A stretch of 64,000 nucleotides of DNA, taken from assembly GCF_013004375.1 (NCBI RefSeq), contig NZ_JABERI010000002.1:84654-148653 (forward strand), in the 5' to 3' direction. This document shows, piece after piece, positions 46,864 through 55,826 of the stretch (position 1 is its first letter; every line of letters begins with the position of its first letter). Position numbers and translations under genes: made by a program. Source of the DNA: Acinetobacter terrae (GTDB lineage Bacteria; Pseudomonadota; Gammaproteobacteria; Pseudomonadales; Moraxellaceae). A model generated the notes under the pieces. The model had not been told where the DNA came from. It did not search any database and saw nothing but the letters and a program-made list of their open reading frames with translations.

Positions 46864-47180
46864 TTTAAATACCCCATGGAAGAATAATAACAACAAAATA
46901 AAACATTAATTAATAATAAACACGAGACAAATTAATATGCAATAGCTATTAATTAATAATAATTATATTTATTTTTAAGCAATTGATAATATTAAATATT
47001 TATTTTAAATAGACTAACTTGGTTGGTTTTAAATACCAACCAAGTTAATCAAGTTTATTATTATATTCCGAGTATATTAATCAGGTTTATTATATTAAGT
47101 ATTTAAAAGATTCATTTTAAATACATCTATTAATATTATACATAAAATAAAATCAAACTAAATAAAAATATTAATTTGAA
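46864..47180. promoter_or_regulatory. AT-rich intergenic region between ompW and antiporter gene
   Basis: No gene in 317 bases. It holds the inverted repeat at 47015-47047 and long AT runs with repeated TTAATTAATA motifs near 46900-46970. The ompW promoter must lie here but no clear sigma-70 pair is seen. Confidence 0.4.
47015..47047. repeat. Perfect 12-bp inverted repeat downstream of antiporter gene
   Basis: TAACTTGGTTGG and CCAACCAAGTTA around TTTTAAATA. It is 134 bases past the stop of the minus-strand antiporter gene. There is no following U run; it may end or protect that transcript, or be a regulator site for ompW. Confidence 0.6.
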
Positions 47181-48593
47181 TTAAAGAACCATTGCGGCAA
47201 CCCATCCAAATACCAATAAAGGAATATTAAAATGGATAAATGTTGGAACAACCGTATCCCAGATATGATCATGTTGACCATCTACCCCCAAACCTGCAGT
47301 TGGTCCTAAGGTTGAATCAGATGCTGGAGAACCTGCATCACCTAATGCTGCTGCCGTACCAATCAGTGCTACAGTGGCTAATGGAGAGAAGCCAAATTGC
47401 ACGCAAAGAGGTACATAAATCACAGCTAAAACCGGCACACTTGAGAAAGAAGAACCAATCCCAATCGTCACAAACAAGCCAATAAATAGCATCAGGAATG
47501 CAGCTAAGGCCTTGTTGTCACCAATGAGATGGACCACGCCATTGACCAGACTATTGATGTCACCGGTATGGGTCATCACTGAAGCAAAACCGGCGGCTGA
47601 AATCATGATAAAGCCGACCAATGCCATCATGCGCATGCCTTGTACAAAGACATCATCGGCATCTTGCCATTTGAAAATTCCTGCACCTGAAAGCACGGCA
47701 AAACCAACTAAACCACCCAAGATCATTGAACCTGAATACAATTGGGCAACCAAAGTCAAAGCTATCGCCAGCAATGCCATAAAAATGGTTTTTTTCGCAA
47801 TCACAGGGACTTGTGCAGCTTCTTGCTGTAGTTCCTTCGCATCCGCTTCTAAATTCACTTCACCTGCACGAATAGGCTTGTCTAAATCAATCGTAGTCAC
47901 ACGTGCGACAGTGCGATCGATATAATGACGTGGTTTACGATAGCTTATGAATACCGCAGTAAGCGTACCTATCAGCATACCAATCACAGGAATTGCCATA
48001 CCCATCGGCATCATCCAACGATCCACATGCAAATCGTAAGCAGCACCCACTTTATTGATATTGCCCATCAAAATTTGTTCAAGGAAGATGGCACCGAAGC
48101 CGACAGGAAGGAAGATATAAGTTCCGACTAAACCCATAGTCAGCACACAAGCCGCTGCACGACGGTCTAGATTCATGTGATTCATCACTTTTAATAAAGG
48201 AGGAACCAAGACCGGAATGAAGGCAATATGCACAGGAATTAAGTTTTGAGAGAAAATCGCAGCAATCAGTAAAATACTTAAAAGTAGATATTTCACTTTT
48301 TTGGCTCTTTGATGGCTCGCTTCTGCACCCAACAAGCCAATTAACTTATGTGCTAAAAGATCAGGCAAACCCGATTTTGACAAAGCTAAGGCAAAAGCAC
48401 CCAATACTGCATAAGCGAGGGCAACTTCTGCCCCGTCACCCAGACCTGCATTAAATGCAGCTACGGTATCTGACAAACTTAGTCCTGCAACCAAGCCACC
48501 AATAATCGCTGAAATGACCAAAGTCAAAACAACAGAAACTCGTGCCAGTGAGAGAATAAACATCACGGCAATCGCAATTACTACTGCATTCAT
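47181..48593 (-). CDS. Na+/H+ antiporter, NhaC/YuiF-like family
   Basis: Inner-membrane transporter of 470 residues with about eleven hydrophobic segments spread over the length and a short hydrophilic loop near 240-285. The conserved TIGIGSSFSSVPVLAVIYVPL and GTAAALGDAGSPASDSTLGPT blocks, with acidic and Ser residues in membrane helices, are of the sodium/proton antiporter group (NhaC-like, Pfam Na_H_antiporter). Substrate could also be lysine or another small ion. ATG at 48593 chosen over a TTG 15 codons upstream; no ribosome-binding site is clear in either. Confidence 0.85.
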   Translation of the reverse strand: MNAVVIAIAVMFILSLARVSVVLTLVISAIIGGLVAGLSLSDTVAAFNAGLGDGAEVALAYAVLGAFALALSKSGLPDLLAHKLIGLLGAEASHQRAKKVKYLLLSILLIAAIFSQNLIPVHIAFIPVLVPPLLKVMNHMNLDRRAAACVLTMGLVGTYIFLPVGFGAIFLEQILMGNINKVGAAYDLHVDRWMMPMGMAIPVIGMLIGTLTAVFISYRKPRHYIDRTVARVTTIDLDKPIRAGEVNLEADAKELQQEAAQVPVIAKKTIFMALLAIALTLVAQLYSGSMILGGLVGFAVLSGAGIFKWQDADDVFVQGMRMMALVGFIMISAAGFASVMTHTGDINSLVNGVVHLIGDNKALAAFLMLFIGLFVTIGIGSSFSSVPVLAVIYVPLCVQFGFSPLATVALIGTAAALGDAGSPASDSTLGPTAGLGVDGQHDHIWDTVVPTFIHFNIPLLVFGWVAAMVL

Positions 48594-48722
48594 GGAAATT
48601 TTTAGGAAGATGAAAAGCCGATATTTTAGCAGATCCAACCCATTGAAACTGTAAATTGATTGCTTTTATCCAGCATCAACTTTTTCATTTAAATACATGT
48701 AATTAAATACAAGTAAATAGAT

Positions 48723-49592
48723 TTAAATCTGTTCCAGTGCAAAGCTCCGGATATAATCTGCAACCAATTTGGGTTGGCTTAATATTGCCCAATGATTGGC
48801 ATCGACATCGACACGCTGAAAACTTTCAGCCCATTTTGGCATTTCATCAATCAGTTCAGGACTGACAAAATTGTCTCGTTTCAACACAATCCCTTGTACT
48901 GGACAAACTGCAAAACGCTGACGTGGCCGAGTTAAGCGTGGCAGAAAATTGGCACGATATAGCCCGATTCCATGTTTCCCATCTGACGAGATATGGGGAT
49001 TTAAAGGCAAGTTTTTTTTGTGCTCTAACTTTTCAAGCACTTTGCCCCATTTTTCAGGACTGAAAAAATTCCATACCGTAGGTGCCAGTAATGGCAGTTG
49101 AAATACTGCGATATACCAAGACTTGGTGAGTTGCTTAAAGAATTTGCTCTTGTGCTGTTTAAACTGATTACGCATCCAAAATGCAGCGTGGTCTAAACAC
49201 GGCCCTGAAATCGTACTATAAGATAAAATTCGTGTTTTAAATTTAGCTTCTGTGACTGATTCCCAAGACTGAATAGAACCCCAATCATGCGCTGCCAAAT
49301 GAAAAGGTCGATCTTTTAATACAGCATTGATTACACTTTCTAAATCTAAAGATAACTGTTCTAAGCGGTAGTCACGAATACGTGTTGGAATGGAAGACTG
49401 CCCCGCTCCGCGTACATCATAAGTGACAATATAAAAATTCTGGATAAGTTCCTGAATAACCGGTTCCCATACTTCTTGATTATCAGGATAACCATGCACC
49501 AAAACTAAAGCCGGTTTTTCCTCACTCCCCCACGTTTTCACATAGAGACGCTGTTGATCTTGGGTGGTTACCCATTGGGTTTTCGCTTGCAT
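48723..49592 (-). CDS. Alpha/beta hydrolase, epoxide-hydrolase/dehalogenase type
   Basis: 289 residues without signal peptide. The oxyanion-hole loop is LVHGYPDNQEVW near 31-42; the nucleophile sits in AHDWGS, where D103 replaces the usual Ser, a sign of epoxide hydrolases and haloalkane dehalogenases; the catalytic His is H267 in DANHWAILS near the C-terminus. A cap domain lies between. The substrate is unknown. In Acinetobacter such proteins are often annotated simply as alpha/beta fold hydrolase. Confidence 0.85.
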   Translation of the reverse strand: MQAKTQWVTTQDQQRLYVKTWGSEEKPALVLVHGYPDNQEVWEPVIQELIQNFYIVTYDVRGAGQSSIPTRIRDYRLEQLSLDLESVINAVLKDRPFHLAAHDWGSIQSWESVTEAKFKTRILSYSTISGPCLDHAAFWMRNQFKQHKSKFFKQLTKSWYIAVFQLPLLAPTVWNFFSPEKWGKVLEKLEHKKNLPLNPHISSDGKHGIGLYRANFLPRLTRPRQRFAVCPVQGIVLKRDNFVSPELIDEMPKWAESFQRVDVDANHWAILSQPKLVADYIRSFALEQI

Positions 49593-49708
49593 AATCTTTT
49601 CTCATTTTTTATTGACTATTTATCTTAATGATTGGGCAACCTGATCAATGCCTCAATTTTAGTTCTGCTCTAGTATGGTCTGGGTCGCCATAAAAAAAAT
49701 TGACCCAT

Positions 49709-50197
49709 ATGAGCCTTTTAAAAAAACTACAGACAATACCTGCGATCTCTAAATTTATGATGAATCGTTATGCACCTTATCGTGGTGCAGACATTGAGAT
49801 TGAAAAAATGGATCTGGCAAATTATCACATTCGCGTGAAAATGCCTTTAACGCGTAAAAATCAAAATGTTGTTGGGGTGCATTTTGGAGGAAGCTTGTAT
49901 TCCATGGTCGATCCTTTTTTTATGCTTTTACTGATGCATCATCTCGGATCAAAATATATCGTCTGGGATAAATCGGCTAATATTAATTTTCTATCTCCAG
50001 GACGCAACACCGTCTATGCCGATATTCGCTTAGATGCCGCTGAAATAGCACATATTAAAGAGCTAACCGACAATTACGTGCCTGTACATCCCAGATACAC
50101 AGTCAATATTTTTGATGATGCGGGCATCCGCATTGCAGAAGTTGAAAAAATGGTCTATATCCGTAGAAAAAATCCCAAACCAGCCACTCGACAATAA
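49709..50197 (+). CDS. DUF4442 hot-dog-fold protein (thioesterase-like)
   Basis: 162 residues, cytoplasmic. Sequence NVVGVHFGGSLYSMVDPFFMLLLMHHLG and the following YIVWDKSANINFLSPGR are of the DUF4442 hot-dog group related to acyl-CoA thioesterases; a HFGG segment stands where acyl-CoA thioesterases place their active loop. A TTG three codons upstream of the ATG is ignored. It is divergent from the hydrolase at 48723-49592, with 116 bases between. Substrate unknown. Confidence 0.85.
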   Translation: MSLLKKLQTIPAISKFMMNRYAPYRGADIEIEKMDLANYHIRVKMPLTRKNQNVVGVHFGGSLYSMVDPFFMLLLMHHLGSKYIVWDKSANINFLSPGRNTVYADIRLDAAEIAHIKELTDNYVPVHPRYTVNIFDDAGIRIAEVEKMVYIRRKNPKPATRQ

Positions 50198-50224
50198 AAA
50201 AGCGCCTGTTGATCAAGCGCTTTT
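50196..50224. terminator. Terminator after DUF4442 gene
   Basis: AAAAGCGC and GCGCTTTT arms enclose an 11-base loop; symmetrical, so it can also serve the convergent lipoprotein gene. Confidence 0.8.
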
Positions 50225-50244
50225 ACTTAAATTAAGACGTTGAA

Positions 50245-50604
50245 TTAACGTTTTTTCTGTTCAATGGCAGCTCCGGCACCGCCACCAATTGCGCCACCAA
50301 TGGCAGCACCCGCATTACCACCTATCACGCTCTTACCGACCGCAGAACCAATGGCACCGCCTACACCACTATAAACTGCATTACGGTTAGAACCACCTTG
50401 GGTTTTACTACCGACCGCTGCGCCTGCACCACCACCGACTGCTGCACCAACGCCACCGCCGACTTTATTACCTACACCGCCACCGACTGCACCACCAAGT
50501 GCTGCTGCGCCGACTCTCTGTTCCCTTGGGGACATACTGTCACAACCCGCCAACATGAAAGTAGACATGGTCACAACCGCCATTACGCTCATTAACTTTT
50601 TCAT
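50245..50604 (-). CDS. Glycine-zipper lipoprotein
   Basis: 119 residues. Signal peptide with lipobox LAGC (Cys21), so it is a lipoprotein. The body is a long glycine-zipper region, with repeated GGAVGGGVGNKVGGGVGAAV-type segments to about residue 115 and a basic end. This belongs to the 17-kDa surface antigen/YMGG-like group, outer-membrane lipoproteins of unknown function that may insert in the membrane. ATG chosen after AAGGGGAAATCCC; an ATG eight codons earlier has no good ribosome-binding site. Confidence 0.85.
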   Translation of the reverse strand: MKKLMSVMAVVTMSTFMLAGCDSMSPREQRVGAAALGGAVGGGVGNKVGGGVGAAVGGGAGAAVGSKTQGGSNRNAVYSGVGGAIGSAVGKSVIGGNAGAAIGGAIGGGAGAAIEQKKR

Positions 50605-50744
50605 GGGATTTCCCCTTGTTCTCACTCTTCTTAGCTTAAGCTTAATTTGTGGAGAGTAATAAACGGGAAATGTTACCCATTAGCACTGAAATGCTGCATT
50701 TTGTAAAAAGTCCTGAAACATTTCACAGATTTTTTAACTTAGGT

Positions 50745-51287
50745 TTATTCGTTCTCACTCAGCACCACAATATCGCGTGTAGTCACGCCATTTCCAGTCA
50801 AAACAGCAGGCAACGTTTTACTGTTATCTTCTAAATTCTTTTTTGACCCAGCTTTACAGTACGATGAATAAGCTCTTGCCCTTGTTTAAACTCGACACCT
50901 TCTGCATCATTTTTTTTGGTTCGTGAAAGTATTTTTCCATCTTGCTTTATCGTGGTATTCAATTCAATTTTTGAGGTCGGAACAATGATTCCGCCTTTTT
51001 GAATCACAAGAATAGAAAGTTACGTTTCATAAAATTGCGTTTGCTTATCTTCTAAATGTACTTCATGCGCAATAATATCTTCACCCTTATTTGGTCACTT
51101 CAAAAATTGTGGCATCGACATTACGATCGGATTCTTGTCCTGCGACTCGAAGACGAATTACTTCAGTCTTTAATATCGGAACAACGACTTTACCTTCTAC
51201 CACAATGCTATTTGGCATTGGTGCAGCAATAACAACAACAGAAATAGATAAAAGTGAAAGTACTAAAAGGTGCCGGGTCAGTTCCAT
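50745..51287 (-). pseudogene. Decayed secreted-protein gene (two frameshifts, one internal stop)
   Basis: On the minus strand an intact 66-codon start begins with a signal peptide (MELTRHLLVLSLLSISVVVI) and ends at TAA (51087-51089). The next frame continues at once with KGEDIIAHEVHLEDKQTQFY, meets TAA at 51020-51022, then goes on with IQKGGIIVPTSKIELNTTIK to a T6 run (50839-50844; A6 on the coding strand). A third frame takes over with NLEDNSKTLPAVLTGNGVTT and ends at 50745-50747. Together about 180 codons of protein-like sequence. The ancestral protein was secreted; I cannot name the family. Sequencing error could explain single homopolymer shifts, but not the stop as well. Confidence 0.75.
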
Positions 51288-51400
51288 AAGTTTGCCCCAT
51301 TATTTCAAGTTTATAAATTCAATAAATTTTCAATTGTTCTGTTTTAAGATAGGAAATTATAGAACTTGAGGAAAGCGTTAATTTTCATTAATTCGAGACA

Positions 51401-51428
51401 AAAAAAGACGCCCGAAGGCGCCTTTTTT
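51401..51428 (-). terminator. Terminator of rpoBC operon
   Basis: AAAAAAGACGCC and GGCGCCTTTTTT (one mismatch) around CGAA, starting 21 bases below the rpoC stop on the minus strand; A6 gives the U tract. Confidence 0.9.
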
Positions 51429-51448
51429 ATCAGTCATTTAACGTCGAA

Positions 51449-54400
51449 TTAGAATTCTTGGTTAAATGCTTGGCTTAATGCTTGGTCTACATCAGAGAAG
51501 TCATTTACAAGCTCATGCTCTGCAGCTTCAGCTTCTTGACGACGACGTTCTAAATGATAAGCAAGACCAGTACCTGCAGGAATCAAACGACCCACAACTA
51601 CGTTCTCTTTCAGACCGCGTAAATCATCTTCTTTACCTGTTACAGCAGCTTCAGTTAACACACGAGTTGTTTCCTGGAACGATGCAGCAGAGATGAACGA
51701 GTCAGTAGAAAGCGATGCTTTGGTAATACCCATCAATTGACGTTCATACTTCGCAGGGAACTTGTTCTGAGCAAGTACAGCTTGGTTTTCAGCAACCATG
51801 CGGATGTAATCCACTTGTTCGCCTTTAATGAAGCTGGTATCACCACCATCAGTGATTTCAACTTTACGCAACATTTGACGCACAATAACTTCAATGTGCT
51901 TGTCGTTGATTTTTACACCTTGCAGACGGTAAACGTCCTGAACTTCGTTCACGATGTAGTTAGTCAACGCCACTTCACCTTTCAGACGTAAGATGTCATG
52001 TGGGTTTTGTGGACCGTCAGAAACTGTTTCACCACGGTTTACATGTTCGCCTTCGTACACGTTAATGGTACGCCATTTCGGAATCAACTCTTCGTAAATT
52101 TCAGAGCCGTCGTCTGGAGTAATCACTAAACGGTTTTTACCTTTAGTCTCTTTACCAAAGCTTACAACACCTGAAATTTCAGCCAGGATTGCATGTTCTT
52201 TCGGTTTACGTGCTTCGAACAAGTCAGCTACACGCGGCAGACCACCGGTAATATCACGAGTACGTGAAGTTTCTTGTGGTACACGACCAATAACGTCACC
52301 AACACCGATTGTTTCGCCATCACGGACAGAAAGAATCGTGTTTTGTGGCAAGAAGTAGAACTGTTCACCACCATCCACTGTATCTAACACAACAGCAGGA
52401 CGTAGATCTTTACCTGACGCAGGACGTGAAGTCACTGGCAAGATTTCGATCGTCGTCATACCTGTTGCATCATCAGTTTTCGATGTAACAGTTACGCCAT
52501 CAGCGATTTGGCTGAAACGTACTTTACCTGCAACTTCGGTAACAAGTGGATGTGTATGCGGATCCCAAGTTGCAACGATACCGCCAGCTGCTACTGCTTC
52601 GCCATCTTTCAGTACGATAGACGCACCGTATGGGATTTTGTAGCGTTCGCGTTCACGACCTAAGTCATCCGCAATACCGATTTCACCTGAACGAGAAGTC
52701 GATACCAAGTGACCTTTGGCATGTTGTACAGTTTTCACATTATGGAAACGTACAGTACCTTTGTTACGTACTTGAACACTGTTTGCAGCAGAAGTTCGGC
52801 TTGCAGCACCACCCACGTGGAATGTACGCATGGTTAACTGGGTACCCGGTTCACCAATTGATTGCGCAGCCATAACACCTACAGACTCACCAGGATTTAC
52901 CTGATGACCACGTGCAAGGTCACGACCATAACATTTCGCACATACACCGAAAGTAGATTCACAAGAAACTACTGAGCGTACTTTAACTTCGTCGACACCC
53001 GCTTCTTCAATGAAGGCAGCAAGTTTTTCATCAATAAGCGTATTACGTGGAAGAATGACTTCGTCAGAACCAACACGTTTCACATCTTCAGCAACAACAC
53101 GACCCAATACTCGAGCACCAAGGTTCTCGATGACATCACCACCCTGAATGAATGGAGTCATTACAAGACCGCTTAAAGTACCGCAATCAGGTTCAGTAAT
53201 TACCAAATCCTGCGCTACGTCTACTAGACGACGAGTCAAGTAACCAGAGTTTGCTGTTTTAAGTGCTGTATCGGCCAAACCTTTACGCGCACCGTGTGTT
53301 GAGATGAAGTACTGAAGTACTGTCAAACCTTCACGGAAGTTTGCTTTAATCGGGGTTTCGATGATCGAACCATCCGGTTTCGCCATCAAACCACGCATAC
53401 CAGCAAGCTGACGAATCTGAGCTGCCGAACCACGGGCACCAGAGTCAGACATCATGTAAATACTGTTGAATGATTTTTGCTTCTCATCTTCACCCTGTTT
53501 ATTTTTAACAGTGGTGAAAGACAAGTTGTCCATCATCGCTTTCGCTACTTGGTCATTGGTACGCGCCCAAATATCGACAACTTTGTTATAACGTTCACCG
53601 GCAGTTACGAAACCTTGTTCAAACTGTTGTTCAATTTCACGAACTTCAGTTTCTGCTTTTTCGATAATCGTATATTTAGTTGGTGGAATAAGCATATCTT
53701 CCATACCAACAGATACACCAGAGCGAGTCGCTTGACGGAAGCCCAAGTACATCAACTGGTCAGCAAAGATAACGGTATCTTTAAGACCCAATTTACGGTA
53801 GCAAGAGTTAATTAATTTTGAGATGTTCTTTTTCGTCATCTCAACGTTAATTTGCTGGAAGTCCATACCTTCAGGAACAACTTCCCAAAGTAAGCAACGA
53901 CCTGGAGTCGTATCAACAATAATGGTTTGCTGTTCGCGGTTACCATCTTCATCAATTACAGTCTGGTGTACACGTGCTTTTACGCGAGCGTGCAAGTTCA
54001 CTTGACCGGTAGCCAATGCACGGTTTACTTCGTCAGTATCCGCAAACACCATGCCTTCACCTTTGGCATTGATCGCATCACGCGTGATGTAATACAAGCC
54101 CAAGACAACGTCCTGAGACGGTACGATGATTGGTTCACCGTTCGCTGGAGACAAGATGTTGTTTGTAGACATCATTAACGCACGAGCTTCTAACTGAGCT
54201 TCGATTGTTAATGGAACGTGTACCGCCATTTGGTCACCGTCGAAGTCGGCGTTGAACGCAGCACATACGAGTGGGTGTAGACGGATCGCTTTACCTTCAA
54301 TCAGGGTCGGTTCAAATGCTTGAAGACCCAAACGGTGAAGTGTAGGCGCACGGTTCAACATCACTGGATGTTGACGAATCACGTGAGCAAGAACGTCCCA

Positions 54401-55639
54401 AACTTCTGGAGTTTCGCGTTCAACCATTTTCTTCGCAGCTTTAATGGTTGTTGCTTGACCAGACGCTTGCAGTTTCGCAAAGATAAATGGTTTGAATAAT
54501 TCAAGTGCCATTTTCTTAGGAAGACCACATTGGTGCAAACGTAAAGTCGGACCTACAGTAATAACTGAACGACCTGAATAGTCGACACGTTTACCCAATA
54601 AGTTTTGACGGAAACGACCTTGTTTACCTTTGATCATGTCTGCCAAAGATTTAAGAGGACGTTTGTTTGAACCAGTGATTGCACGACCACGACGACCATT
54701 ATCAAGCAATGCATCTACAGACTCTTGCAACATACGTTTTTCGTTACGTACGATGATGTCTGGAGCTGAAAGGTCAAGAAGACGTTTCAAACGGTTGTTA
54801 CGGTTGATCACACGACGGTAAAGATCGTTCAAGTCAGAAGTCGCGAAACGACCACCTTCAAGAGGAACTAACGGACGAAGATCTGGTGGAAGTACTGGAA
54901 GTACAGTCAACACCATCCATTCAGGCTTGTTGTTCGAATCGTTGAACGCTTCCATCAACTTCAAACGTTTAGACGCTTTCTTAAGCTTCGTTTCTGAAGT
55001 TGTTTGTGGAATTTCTTCACGAAGGCGCGCAATTTCAGCTTCAAGATCGATGTCTTTCAACAAATCCTGAATCGCTTCTGCACCCATTTTCGCGCTGAAT
55101 TCATCACCGTGTTCTTCTAACGCTGTGAAGTATTCTTCATCGTTAAGAAGTTGGTATTTCTCCATTGGAGTCATACCCGGATCTGTTACAACGTAAGATT
55201 CGAAATACAATACACGTTCGATATCACGTAAAGTCATGTCTAAAAGAAGACCGATACGGGATGGTAATGATTTCAAGAACCAGATGTGCGCAACTGGTGA
55301 AGCAAGGTCAATATGACCCATACGTTCACGACGTACTTTAGCAGTCGTTACTTCAACGCCACATTTTTCACAAATGACGCCTTTGTATTTCATACGCTTG
55401 TATTTACCACACAAGCATTCGTAATCTTTTACTGGACCAAAGATTTTGGCACAGAATAAACCATCACGTTCTGGTTTGAACGTACGATAGTTAATTGTCT
55501 CAGGTTTTTTAACTTCACCGTGAGACCATGACTTAATCATTTCTGGTGACGCAAGACCAATGCGGATGCGATCAAACTCTACTGGAGCATGACCGTCTGA
55601 ATCCGTCTTTTTGCGCATGATATCGAGCAAGTCTTTCAA
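51449..55639 (-). CDS. rpoC: DNA-directed RNA polymerase beta' subunit (TTG start)
   Basis: Largest RNA polymerase subunit. N-terminal zinc ribbon with [20 protein letters not shown] (about 70-90), the catalytic Mg motif [12 protein letters not shown] near 460-470, bridge helix and trigger loop regions, and a second zinc site with [13 protein letters not shown] near 890. 1396 residues. The start is TTG, with GGAG about eight bases upstream; no ATG lies earlier in frame. A repeat-rich 187-base spacer separates it from rpoB. Confidence 0.98.
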   Translation of the reverse strand: MKDLLDIMRKKTDSDGHAPVEFDRIRIGLASPEMIKSWSHGEVKKPETINYRTFKPERDGLFCAKIFGPVKDYECLCGKYKRMKYKGVICEKCGVEVTTAKVRRERMGHIDLASPVAHIWFLKSLPSRIGLLLDMTLRDIERVLYFESYVVTDPGMTPMEKYQLLNDEEYFTALEEHGDEFSAKMGAEAIQDLLKDIDLEAEIARLREEIPQTTSETKLKKASKRLKLMEAFNDSNNKPEWMVLTVLPVLPPDLRPLVPLEGGRFATSDLNDLYRRVINRNNRLKRLLDLSAPDIIVRNEKRMLQESVDALLDNGRRGRAITGSNKRPLKSLADMIKGKQGRFRQNLLGKRVDYSGRSVITVGPTLRLHQCGLPKKMALELFKPFIFAKLQASGQATTIKAAKKMVERETPEVWDVLAHVIRQHPVMLNRAPTLHRLGLQAFEPTLIEGKAIRLHPLVCAAFNADFDGDQMAVHVPLTIEAQLEARALMMSTNNILSPANGEPIIVPSQDVVLGLYYITRDAINAKGEGMVFADTDEVNRALATGQVNLHARVKARVHQTVIDEDGNREQQTIIVDTTPGRCLLWEVVPEGMDFQQINVEMTKKNISKLINSCYRKLGLKDTVIFADQLMYLGFRQATRSGVSVGMEDMLIPPTKYTIIEKAETEVREIEQQFEQGFVTAGERYNKVVDIWARTNDQVAKAMMDNLSFTTVKNKQGEDEKQKSFNSIYMMSDSGARGSAAQIRQLAGMRGLMAKPDGSIIETPIKANFREGLTVLQYFISTHGARKGLADTALKTANSGYLTRRLVDVAQDLVITEPDCGTLSGLVMTPFIQGGDVIENLGARVLGRVVAEDVKRVGSDEVILPRNTLIDEKLAAFIEEAGVDEVKVRSVVSCESTFGVCAKCYGRDLARGHQVNPGESVGVMAAQSIGEPGTQLTMRTFHVGGAASRTSAANSVQVRNKGTVRFHNVKTVQHAKGHLVSTSRSGEIGIADDLGRERERYKIPYGASIVLKDGEAVAAGGIVATWDPHTHPLVTEVAGKVRFSQIADGVTVTSKTDDATGMTTIEILPVTSRPASGKDLRPAVVLDTVDGGEQFYFLPQNTILSVRDGETIGVGDVIGRVPQETSRTRDITGGLPRVADLFEARKPKEHAILAEISGVVSFGKETKGKNRLVITPDDGSEIYEELIPKWRTINVYEGEHVNRGETVSDGPQNPHDILRLKGEVALTNYIVNEVQDVYRLQGVKINDKHIEVIVRQMLRKVEITDGGDTSFIKGEQVDYIRMVAENQAVLAQNKFPAKYERQLMGITKASLSTDSFISAASFQETTRVLTEAAVTGKEDDLRGLKENVVVGRLIPAGTGLAYHLERRRQEAEAAEHELVNDFSDVDQALSQAFNQEF

Positions 55640-55826
55640 TTTTTTTCTCCGTGTGTCGAGGAGTTTTTCTCCTCCCCGACTGGGTCACAAATATTGTTTT
55701 TTAACTGATTTAATCCCCTTCAACGCCCTTTGTTGCGAAGCGATACTTCTCAGGGGGAAAACTCCTCAAAACAAGAGGAGCAAATCCCCCCTTTGATAAA
55801 GGGGGTTGGGGGGATTGAATGGTTAC
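55640..55826. repeat. Palindrome-rich element between rpoB and rpoC
   Basis: GAGGAG (55658-55663) pairs with CTCCTC (55669-55674) just above the rpoC ribosome-binding site. GGGGGA...CTCCTC (55753-55767) pairs with GAGGAG...TCCCCC (55775-55790). AATCCCCCC (55783-55791) can instead pair with GGGGGGATT (55808-55816), and CCCCCTTT with AAAGGGGG (55798-55805). The composition differs sharply from the flanking genes. Confidence 0.75.

Noticed and set aside
54016..54315. Possible rifampicin- or drug-resistance changes in RNA polymerase
   Set aside because: The cluster I region of rpoB keeps the wild-type Asp, His and Ser; rpoC motifs are intact.
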